Shown in pieces: positions 45,657 to 57,100 of a DNA stretch of 64,000 nt. A program made the position numbers and the translations under genes. Each line of letters begins with the position of its first letter. The first letter of the stretch is position 1. The notes beneath the pieces are model-generated. The model did no database searches, was not told the origin of the DNA, and saw only the letters and a program-made list of their open reading frames with translations. Location: the NCBI GenBank assembly GCA_949316235.1, contig OX438744.1:27639578-27703577 (forward strand). Reading direction: 5' to 3'. This DNA is from Oegoconia quadripuncta (Eukaryota; Arthropoda; Insecta; Lepidoptera; Autostichidae).

Positions 45657-46070
45657 TAATAATAATAATAATAAAAGATATTTATTCATCACAAAAAAAG
45701 AAAACGCAAGCATACATAGAATCGAGAACCACAGTATTGTGATGAATGGGTAGGGACTCAGCAGTGTTGCTGATTTTCAGTCCCCCCCTGCAGAGTAGTT
45801 GCTGCCACCAAAGAAAGTACGGGCGACTTTCCAATGGCTAACATTTCCATTTCACAGAATCCACAGCACTTCATTAAGTGCGAAAGTAGTAAGTAAAATA
45901 ATTCTTACTGCCAAAATAGGATTCACATTTTTAAGACAAAACTTATGCACAACGCACACACGCAACACCTCAACCGTTGAACCGTCCACCCGTTGTATGA
46001 AGATGCTGCCGGACGAGACCTCAGCTTTAACGGGCAGCAGTGTTACGCCTTACGCGCGATCGACTGCATC
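45657..46070. other. Unassigned; starts with (AAT)n and a LINE-like tail
   Basis: (AAT)n at 45657-45674, then AGATATTTATTCATCAC and CAGCAGTGTTGCTGATTTTC. The frame at 45799-46083 has no domain I recognise. Confidence 0.35.
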
Positions 46071-46073
46071 TAC

Positions 46074-46074
<1 letters not shown>

Positions 46075-46109
<35 letters not shown>

Positions 46110-46345
46110 CGTTTATTTGTATCTCCAGTCACACACATACCATAAGTTCCAAAGCAATTGGATAAACATATTTTAAAACAATTCATAAAGGTAACATCAG
46201 GATTCACTAGAGTATGTGTGTGCTACAGTCGTACAAATGGGTCATAGCTGAGTGTATATAATTGCTCAGAGAGCAAAACACTGATTTTCAGCTATTACCC
46301 ACGAGGAGACACTGGTACAAAAGAGAACAATCAGACAAGCATATT
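46075..46345 (-). repeat. LINE 3' tail with (GATA)n, T-related
   Basis: Nine GATA units, then GATCGTTTATTTGTATCTCC ... CACTGATTTTCAGCTATTAC. It corresponds to the upstream block of 4443-4725. Confidence 0.6.
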
Positions 46346-46689
46346 TTACTGTGCGCATCAGTGAATAATGTCACGTAGGTATATGTGTATTCAAATGCAG
46401 TATAGGTACTCAAATAGATACAGATACACTGTCGGTAGATTGGAATTAATAAGTAAATAAATATACGAATTAGCTTACAAAAGATTGAGACAACGACATA
46501 CATTCATAATTAAGATTCATTAATAAAAAAAACAAAACGGATCACTAGGTGCTCAGCATAATTTAGTAATTTAGTAGTTACGGGTTCTCAATTATTCTCT
46601 CTCAATTCTCAATATCTTAAAGCAGCAGCAACCGCCTCACGATCCCTTCTTGACACATTTAACTTTAACTTTTTTATCTACAGTAACCG

Positions 46690-46940
46690 ATTCGAACAAC
46701 ACAAAAGTGAATGTGAATGCTCACAATATGTTGTATGGGCATATGGAACGAATGAGCAAAAGGTGAATAGCGAAAGCAATTTGTAACGAAAGCGTTGAAT
46801 GGAAGGGTCGGTAAAGGTCGATCGAGAAGGACGTACGACAATCAAGTGACTGACGTACTTACAAAAGGTCAGGAGCGGTCAACCACTAACTGACATACGT
46901 GTTCATACACATTTGATAAGAGTGGAAGAAGTAGTATGTT
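46690..46940 (+). repeat. RTE LINE fragment
   Basis: AYGTNEQK, ERVEWKGRxRSRRTYDNQVT and LTKGQERSTTN in broken frames, parallel to 45060-45295. Confidence 0.6.
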
Positions 46941-46974
46941 TACCATAATTTATTTCTAAGGCGCTTACGTGGGA

Positions 46975-47345
46975 CCAAATTTAGCGATCGAACCCAAGCG
47001 GGCTTTATGGCGGGATCTCGGCGAGTGAAGTTGCATTTTTCTTTATAATTCTTATAATTTGTGCATTATAGCTTTTCAAGCTTAATAATGGCAGAATATT
47101 GTGCAGCAAACGTTAGTGTTGGTGTACAGGTGAAAGGAAGTGTAAATTAAAGTGCGTAACGGAGTTTTCGGGTTCCCACAAAAAGCCGCCGAAATCTTTT
47201 GTAAAGCATTCTGCCACTTTACTGAAGAATGGCTTGACCGTGACTAGACTCTGTATACGCCAAGTATACGACGAAATACTTGTTTTGACTGAGACTGACT
47301 TACAAACTGAAGAAATAAGAGAAATAAAATTTTTCACTCGAAACT
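46975..47345 (+). repeat. Repeat U, copy 2
   Basis: Begins AAATTTAGCGATCGAACCCA like copy 3 and carries ATGGCAGAATATTGTGCAGC. It diverges after GAGAAATAAAATT. Confidence 0.7.
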
Positions 47346-47461
47346 GGCAGTAATGTCCCTCAACAGTGAGGTTGACTGGTTGCCATCCTCAAAAATAAGA
47401 AGAAGAAGAAGAACCCAAGCGATCTAAATGGGAAATTATTAGCGATTTATCGCAAATATTT

Positions 47462-47748
47462 ATAAATAAATAAATAAATATAAATAAATATCCTTAGACA
47501 TACACACAGCGCCATCTAGTTCCACTTTAAGCAACTATAGGCTTGTGTTGTGAATACTAGATGGTTGATATACTACATAAGTAAATTTTTTTTGTAAATA
47601 AATACTTATTATAAATGAAAAACATCCATAACTCAGGTACACATGTCCGTATTCATCACACAGACATATGCCCCTAGCGGGATTCGAACCCGCAACCTTT
47701 TGGTATAGCGGTCAGAGTTGCTAACCACTACACCAAACAGGTCGTCGT
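47462..47748 (-). repeat. SINE-B, complete
   Basis: AATAAATATCCTTAGACATA ... GCGGGATTCGAACCCGCAAC ... CACCAAACAGGTCGTCG. It ends about 330 bp upstream of the gene 1 ATG. Confidence 0.87.
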
Positions 47749-48035
47749 CTATATGTAGTATAGCTGCAGCAAATGCAAAGAGCAAAGTAAGCGCCAGCTT
47801 TCAGGACTCCGGCGGAATATACCAGTTTAATGGATAAATCTTTTACTTTTTTTTTGTGACAGACAACCAAGGGCCCAATGTTTCGTGGTTTATAATGAGT
47901 GACGCAAAATGGCGCCTGTGACTTTGAGCCTGTACTTGTATTTCCACAGCTGTTCAGTTTAAATAGTAATATCTGCCATTAGAGCAGAGTAGTATACACA
48001 TACCAACCTCATCGACTTGTTATGAAAAATTAGCA

Positions 48036-48043
48036 TATATAAG
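48036..48043 (+). promoter_or_regulatory. Possible TATA box of gene 1
   Basis: TATATAAG lies 33-40 bases upstream of the gene 1 ATG. Initiation about 30 bases downstream would leave a leader of only about 10 nt, which is short. A longer leader from another start, or an upstream non-coding exon, is equally possible. Confidence 0.3.
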
Positions 48044-48075
48044 TTTATGCTCTAAAATTTGGGTTAGTTATAGAA

Positions 48076-48114
48076 ATGTCTGTTCGAGGGTGGATTACTC
48101 CTATTTCAAACCAG
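48076..48114 (+). CDS. Gene 1 coding exon 1 (13 codons)
   Basis: Encodes MSVRGWITPISNQ and ends at CAG|GTGAGA in phase 0. It is too short for ordinary ORF finding. It was recognised because gene 2 has the same layout (14 codons, WITPFVKQ before the donor) and because exon 2 starts in phase 0. In this family this is the cytosolic N-terminus just before helix 1. Confidence 0.82.
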
Positions 48115-51100
48115 GTGAGAAAATCTATTCCTTGTGATGGCCTTGTTGTCAGTATGAGTCAAATCAAATCAAATCAAAAATGTTTTATTTCGTAAGTTAT
48201 AAGAATAACATTTGAAATCGTCATTACATACAGTTATCTCTCATTCACTAGGCAGTCTCCCCAGAGAAGAACGAGCAAGAAACTCCGGGGTTGCTCTTTT
48301 TAAATAAGTTAATACAAATATAATTCGGAATAATTGTTAAATTTATGATTCGAGAAAGAAAAATAAGAATAAAATCGCGACTGAAGGAGCATTACCTTAA
48401 ACTGTCTCAATAGATTATTATTATTATTTGTGTACATTTGTTTAAGTATAGGTTTTTTTATTTATAGGTTTTGTATTTATTTTTATCATATTAGATTATA
48501 TATTTTATTATATTTATTTATATTATAACAACACCATAATTTAAGTATGTATGTCATCGACATGGTTGTTATTTTCTTTATTTATTAGTTGTATGTTTGT
48601 TTATAACTACTGTTTTTGTAAATGCGTACTCGCTGTCTACTTTTTACGTTACTCCTCATCCTCTCTCCTCAGCTATTTGTCTCCTTACTGAGGTTTGCTG
48701 GAAGAGATCTCTTATAGAGATAAGCTCGCCTTTTGTATATTTTAATATTCTCCAGTTTTTTTTGTTTTGTTTGACGTGTATGCTTATATACAATAAAGTG
48801 TTAAATAAAATATACTGGATATTGCCGAGCGGTTCATGTCCACGCATTCTTATCATTCAGATAGTCAGAAATTTTATAATAGCTTTTGGCACATATGTTC
48901 CGTTTAATGGTTGTTTTAAAGTTATTTAAAGGCAAATTTTGAATGCCTACCGGAACCTTATTATAAAAGCGTAGATATACATTGTCCCTTGAATGACTTA
49001 GTGACTTTGTGTAAGCGCCTGCTATGGACAGCAAGTTTATTTTTAACATATGGAGTATTGAATACAGGTGGTGTCGCTTTGGACTTGTCATGTAGATCGC
49101 TTGTTAACCCCCGACGAAACACGACGGGTTGTGTTTGACGACTTTGTCTGTATCCAGTTTTTATCCGGACATATCTCAGTAATGCGTGGTCAGATTTGAG
49201 TGCGTTTTATATATGATAGACTAAACGAGGGGACAAGTTCTTAACCATGTTTCATATAAATCGGTTGAGCCGTTTCAAAGATATTTATTAACACAGTTTT
49301 TGGTGTAATGCGAGTTATATTAAAATTTAAAAAAATAGGAGAATTTATAAGATGTCGCATCAAAGTATACATCTGGAAGTGAAACGTGGACATAATGGAG
49401 AGAATAAGCTGGATGGAAAGAAAGAGCAATGAAGAGGTCCTATAGATGGTTAAAGAGAAGAGTGTTTTAGAAGATCATTGAAAACAGAAGGGGCTCAGAT
49501 GTTGGGTCATCTGATACGATATGACAACTTTATCAAGAATGTCAATGAAGAAAAAGTGGAGGCGAAGAGGAAGAGAGGAAGGCCTAGAAGAACATACATG
49601 GGACAAGTAAAAGAAAAAGTAATTATCGTGTTATATCAGGAAGTCAATGAGAAGGCGAAATGTAGAGAAGTGTGAAAACTCTCCACCGACAAGAGCATAG
49701 CTCTTAAATTGAATCGAGAGAGAGAATACACCAAAAAAACTGTGTTAAGAGCATAACCTTCATCGAAATGGCTTAATCGATTTCATCAAATATAGCTAAA
49801 AACCTGTTTTCTCGTTTAGTCTTTCATGCGGCAGGCATGTTTTTCTTCGGACGATCCGTCGAGCTACGCGATAGCCATTACCGATGTGATGCGTCAGGCA
49901 ATGGAATATTTTATTCCTTTCTCTGACATATGTGGGTTGTCTGGAAGAGATCGCTTTTAGTGATAAGACCGCCTAATTGTGTTCTATTGTTATCATCAAA
50001 AATAACAACCGCAAACCCGCTGCTTGGCGGCAGATTTAGATAAGATGGTGGTAGCTAGCCAGGCGGACATTTAAAATGCCCTACCACCAACCGAAACTAC
50101 TGCGAGGTACTGCGAAAGGCACGTTTCAACCACATCGGCCAGATGGAAACAGGCTCGCCTCTTACCCCTCCGGTAGCAAGGCTTTCTGGTATACATGGCA
50201 AAATCGGTCGAATCGAATGTTTGTCAACTACAGACCCATTGCAATTACCTCCATAATTTACAAAATTATGCAGCGTGTAGTAAACAACAGGTTGCTGGCA
50301 TATCTCGAAGGTTGTGATCTGCTTAGTGATCGGCAATACGGTTTTCGACGAAACCGATCAACCGGAGATCTACTAGTGTTTACTGCACACATGTGAAGCC
50401 ACAGAGAACCATGGCGAAGCTCTTGCCGTTTCTCTCGACATATCTAAGGCTTTTGAGAGGGTCTGGCATGCCGGTCTCTTAAGTGAGCTCCCTTCCTTTG
50501 GAATTACCTCGTCATCGGTTACGTTCTGACATATGATTGGTTGGCTCACCGCTCGCTCGGCAATTTGACGGTTTCTCATTGGATAACGTAATCGATAACG
50601 ACACCGATGAAGTAATCTAAGGGCAGACCACGCATTACTGAGATTCGTCAGGGACAGGACACAAAAACACATACACACCGCCGTCAAACGAATAACACTT
50701 GTCGTTTTTTGTCGGGAGCTAAAATTTGTAATACCCACAAGAACTTTCCACTTTTTATCGATTCATTTAAATAAATTAACATATAAGATACGCGTACTTT
50801 TTGGAAATACTCTTAATATGTAACGCAACGCCGTTTATGAATTGTTCGAGAAACTTGAGTAAACAAGTTGGACACGTCTGAACGGGAATGGATTTCTCTA
50901 TTCTATCAAAACAGGTAACGAAATTCTATGTGGCACCCTCATGGGAAAGTAGTGGTTAGAAAATCTGCTGCTATATCAAAAGGTCGCGGGTTCGAACCCC
51001 GCTAGGGGCATATGTTTGTATGATGAATACAGACATGTGTTCCCGAGCTATGGATGTTTTTCATTTATAATAAGAATTTATTTACAAAAAAAAAAGAAAA

Positions 51101-54100
51101 TGTATTTATGTAGTATATCAACCATCTGGTATCCACAACACAAGCCTGTAGTTGCTTAAAGTGGATCTAGATGGCATTGTGTGCATGTCCAAGGATATTT
51201 ATTATTATAACATGACGCCTTGATATTACAACATTAAGCAGGTATTTGTTTATACAATGTACTTATGTAAACTAACATTCTATGGAACTTCTATGTAACA
51301 AAAACAAAAATATTACAAAAAAAAATGAATTTGTGTAGTTTATCAACCGGCTGGTATCCATAACACAAGCCTAGATGCCTACTGTGGATCTAGATGGCTC
51401 TGTGTGTATGTGCAAAGATATTTATTTATTTAATAATAATTTACATTCCAATCTATTCTATTCTCCAATTTTCAATAAGGTTTCTGTTGATATACAAAAT
51501 CTTGTTTTCAATAAATTTAAAGATACTATAAAACTTAAGAAAGCATATTATAAAATATCAGATTATTTAGATGATAAACATTCATGGACAAAATTTAGCG
51601 ATCGAACCCAAGCGGGCTTTTTGGCGGGATCTCGGCGAGTGAAGTTGCATTTTTCTTTATAATTCTTATAATTTGTGCATTCTAGCTTTTGAAGCTTAAT
51701 AATGGCAGAATATTGTGCAGCAAACGTTAGTGTTGGTGTACAGGTGAAAGGAAGTGTAAATTAAAGTGCGTAACAAATCTTTCGGGTTCCCACAAGAAGC
51801 CGCCAAAATCTTTTGTAAAGCATTCTGCCATTTTACTGAAGAATGACTTGACCATGATTAGACTGTATACGCCAAGTATACGACGAATTACTTATTTTGA
51901 CTGAGACTGACTAATAAATTGAAGAAATGAGAGAAATAAGACATGACACTAAGCGATCTAAGCCTATACGGCTTAGATCCCTTTGCCTTCTCCGAAAGGA
52001 GTGAATAAAACGAAAAAAAAAACAAACCTCACACTCCGCCCTCTATATAATTCATTGCTTATTTTGTACGTAATCTCGTCTAGGTTTGGACTATGTCCGG
52101 AGTTTTAATCAACATGATGGCCATGGGAATGGTGTTGGGGTACCCTTCAAGTTTACTGCCCGCACTGAGACATCCCGATTCTCCAATCAAGGTGGACATT
52201 CATACTGGTTCACTGCTGGGTATGTGAAAGAGTTTCTATGGGTATTTGTATGTACAGTCAGCTGCAGAATAACATGATCCCTTGTACTTTTCACAAAACT
52301 GGATACAATTCAAAATATTTTCTGTCTTACCCAACATTACGACACAATTAACTGAATACATCCTACTGGATGTGAACACAGCATGCACACAGGTAAACAG
52401 TTTCAATACTTAAGAATAAAATAGACTATTATCTAACTAAATCACAAAGATAATACAAAAAGACCTATTTATAATTGTTGTACAAAAAGAGAGGATGATT
52501 AAACCTTAATACATATACAACCGTAGATAACTTTCTTAGTGGAGGCGATTGTTCCTGAAAATATATCAATGTGGATTCTTGTGCTATTACATAATACACA
52601 CATTCGATACAAAGGGCTATATATATATATAGCCCTTTGTATCTTTGTATATATATATACATATACTTACAGTCATTATGTGAATAGGGGGTCATATTCC
52701 TCTGCAGCTGACTGTACATTAGGATAAAATTTCGGCACGTAAAATAGACCCATCCCATAGATGCTGTAAAAGGCGACTATGGGACTTTCTAGCAAAAAAC
52801 AACAATAGATTTGCCCATTTTAGTGGCGATGGGTTCACCTGCCACGTGTGGATTTCTGTATTACAAGGGTGAACCGTAGATAATTAGTTGTCTTGAATCG
52901 CTGGCGGTATTTAAACAGATCATTACATGACATTACATTGCCGACCTGTTTAGTGTAGTGGTTAGAAACTCTGACCACTATACCGAAAGGTCGCGGGTTC
53001 GAATCCCGCTAGGGGCATATGTTTGTATGATGAATACAGACATGTGTACCTGAGTTATGGATGTTTTCATTTATAATAAGTATTTATTTCCAAAAAAAAT
53101 AGAAAATGTATTTATGTAGTTATATCTATCAACCATCTGGTATCCACAACACAAGCCTGTAGTTGCTTAAAGTGGAACTAGATGGCATTGTGTGCATGTC
53201 CAAGGATATTTATTATTATTTCATAACGCCTTGATATTACAACATTAAGCAGGTATTTGTTTATACAACATACTTATGTAAACTAACATTCTATGGCACT
53301 TCTATTTAAACAAACCGCCATATTGAAATTGTCTCTGAATGATGAATTTACTAGTGATGGATAAGCCCCTTCTTACTCCTTTACTTATGTCAAACATATC
53401 GAATAATAAGATACCGAAAGTTTTTTTTATGCACAACGGGTTGATACTTGACCTCAATCACATCTGATGTTAAGTGAAGATGAGGTCGAAGGTGGAAGCG
53501 TACTGACCCGGAAACCCCAACACATTTGGGGGACTGGTTATCTTATCTCTGACAACCGGAACACAACAATGCTATTAACATTGCTGCTTGGCGGTAGATT
53601 TAGATAAGATGGTGGTAGCTAGCCAGGCGGACATTTAAAATGCTCTACCACCAACCAAACCGAGTACTTGAACATGTACCCCGCTGGGGATCGAACCCGC
53701 GACCTCCGAATCGCAAACCCGATGTTGTTTACATTGAGCCATGGAGGCGGTTAACGGACAAAGTAAAAAACAGGTAGGTACGAGAGAGATCTGAGATCGT
53801 CTTTTATTTTTGACTACCGATTGGTGTAGTGGATAGTGACCCTGTCAGCGAAACCAACGGTTGCCGGTTCGAATCCCGCGACGGGTAAATGTTTGTGTGA
53901 TGAATATGAACATTTATTCCTCAGTCATGGATGTTTATATAAATATTTATGTATGTTTATCCGTTATCTAGTATCCATAGTACAAGCTTTGCTTAGTTTG
54001 GGACTAGATGATTGGTGTAAGTGTCCGAAATATTTATTTATTTATTATTATTTATTTATTATTTACATAGTCAGCAAGTTCCATAGAATGACACTTAGTA

Positions 54101-57100
54101 CATATCCGAGCTAGATATGGACGCAAATAGAAGCCTCAGTAAACTTGGGGCAAAGAAACAGAATCGGTCTGGAGTGGTCCCTGCACATGAAGGAGAAACG
54201 AGTGCGCTGACAGACTGGCTGGCAAGGACATACGATTTTTTATTATTATCATATGCTGTCAGATTTAATTCTGGGGCCTAGTTGTATATTACAATAACAA
54301 ATTTTGTTCTTCTTTGGAACACCCAAGCACTTACGTTTGGGATATCTCCAACCACCCCATTAGGGATGAAGGTCGTGACTGTATGTATTAAGATAAATGG
54401 ATATGCTAAATTACAGAGCCTTGAGCACCGTGGCAAGGTTGCATCCTTATCAGTGTATTAGAGGATAAATTTCAGTGAGTGTGTATTGGAATTACATGAA
54501 AATTATTCCACCATCGCCTTATTTATTAGGTACCTATGAAATTGGCGTTTTGTATGAAGAATTTCATTAAGACGTTTTCTCTATACAAATATTTTTGATT
54601 TTTTTTTCGGAACGACAAATCCAAATTTAGCTAAACTTTGTGTGTATTATCAGATAACATTAAGTTAAGTATAGGCAGCGTTAATTTTTAAAAGTAACCG
54701 CTTTATAAAACTTTCAGCGAATCTAAGAAATGATTATGGGAAGCACATGAAAAGAGCTCTATTTTCCAAATAAATAACAAATTTGGATATAGCTTTGAAA
54801 ATCGCAGGAATTGGTACACATGTTTAACGAAGAAAAAAACTCCAATTTCATAGGTAAAGACCCAATATAATTAGCGTAACTAACTGCAATCGTACAAAGT
54901 TAATATATTTACAGTTTGATTGCTTAAAGTATACCGTTTACTTCGGCTTGTGTTTTTGGTATCACGTAAGCGCCCTAGAAGTTGCAAGGAAGTCGTTTGG
55001 CTTGGTAATGACATTTTATGAGGAGAGATGAAACGCATGTTAATGAATATGAATGTTGATGGTTGGAGAGGAAGAGGAAGATCACGGAAAAGATGGATGG
55101 ATGGTGTGAGGGGTGATATGAACGAAAAGGACATGAATGATTTGCGTTCACACAATTACACAATTTTTAAATTACAAAGAAATATACATACAAATAAACG
55201 TAAAGACTAGAAAATACAAAGAGCGAGTGTGTGCCGCAGTAGCACAAATGGGTTATAACTCAGTGTGGTAAGGTAAGGCTGGTAGAGGAGAATGGAAGAA
55301 AAAGACGTAGTTACTGTGTCGATCCCGACTAAATTAGGACTAGGGCAAGAAGATGATAATGATGAAACGCGTGTTACTCAGAGAGTGATGATAATTAATG
55401 TCGATGGTTAGAAAGGAAGGGGAAGATCACGGAAAAGATGAGGGGATTATATGAAGGGTGATATGAACGATAAGGGCGTGAATGATGAGGTAACGGCTGG
55501 TAGAGGAGATTGGAAGAAAAAGACGTACTGTGTTGACCCCAACTAAATTGGGGTTAGGGCAAGAAGATGATGATGATGAAACGCGTGTTACTCAGAGAGT
55601 GATGATAATGAATGTCGACGGTTGGAAAGGAAGAGCAAGATCACGGAAAAGATGGATGCATTGTGTGAAGGGTGATAAGAACGATAAGGGCGCAAATGAT
55701 GAGGTAAAGGCTGGTACAGAAGATTGGAAGAAAAAGACGTACTGTGCCGAACCCAAATAAATAAAATATTGGGGATTGAACGCAAAAATTTTTAAGTGAT
55801 ATGACGGCTGAGCTTTAAATAATTCTTTGCTTTATATTTATAGCTTCCTGTGTCGCAGTACCAGGCGTTCCAGGTTTCTTTCTGGCCTCATACCTTATGG
55901 AACGCTGGGGCAGAAGAATTAGTCAATTTCTGGTGATCTTATCTGGAATCTTGGGGTGGCTACTGATTTATACGGCATCTAGCTACAATATGCTCCTGAT
56001 TGGAAGAATATTCTCCGGGATTACACTGAGTGCATCGACCACTCTTGCTTCTGTTATAATATCTGAATACAGTAGCCCAGAATACCGTGGCATGTTTCTT
56101 AACCTGAAATCAACATTAGTCGCTTCAGGGAGTATGGTTGTTCATCTAGTAGGAAACTATGTGTCATGGAGAACGGTAGCGTTAATTGCTCTCATACCCC
56201 AGGTGGTGGCTGGACTTATAGTTCTCACATGGCCAGAGAGTCCAGCTTGGCTAGCTTGTAACAAACAATTTGACAAATGTAAAGAGGATTTCTTCTGGTT
56301 AAGAGGAAAGAGTGAACGCGCTGTTGACGAACTAAATGAATTGATCAAAGCTCACACGAATAGTCCAATAGGGCTGTCAAATGAATCGTTTTGCAACAAA
56401 ATTAGGAAAACTTTGCATGTGTGTCGTAAGAAAACTTTCCTAAAGCCAATGTTTATAATTTTTGTTAGTTTAATTTTAATGGAAGCTAGTGGACGGCATA
56501 CATTTCCAGCATATGCTTCTAGTATTCTGGGTGAATTGACAGAGTCTAAAAGTCAGTCGTTCTATTACATTATAACAGTAGATATTATCGTTATTGCTAG
56601 TTCATTCGTAGCGTCAAACTTAGTAAGGTTAATAAACAGGCGAACTTTATTATTCTCCACAGGGATAGCCAGTTTAACTGTCTTAGCTACACTTTGTATA
56701 TATCTGTTGCTAATATCTTTAGAAATATTGTCTAAAAATCATTGGATATCAGTGTCAACATTCGTTGTTTATTTTGTGCTTGTAAATTTAGCCTGTATTC
56801 CTTTACCTTTAGTTTTTTACGCGGAACTAATACCCACAAATCATAAAGGCTTGGGTACTATCATAGTTGGTTTGTTACTTGCCTTACCAATGCAATTTTT
56901 TATGTACATAATGCCACATTTACAAGCTGTCATTAAACTTCGGGGTACTTTTACTGTTCTTGGGATAATACAGGCACTTATACTTTTAACATTGTATTAC
57001 ATGCTGCCTGAAACTAAAGATAAGACTTTACTTGAAATAGATGATTGCTTTAGAAATAAAGATCGAATAATTGATGCTGAAGAAGAGGAAGAGGCTAAAG

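Noticed and set aside
52086..52277. 63-aa ORF overlapping gene 1 exon 2
   Set aside because: It is in a different frame from the transporter exon, which has the better homology and correct splice phases.
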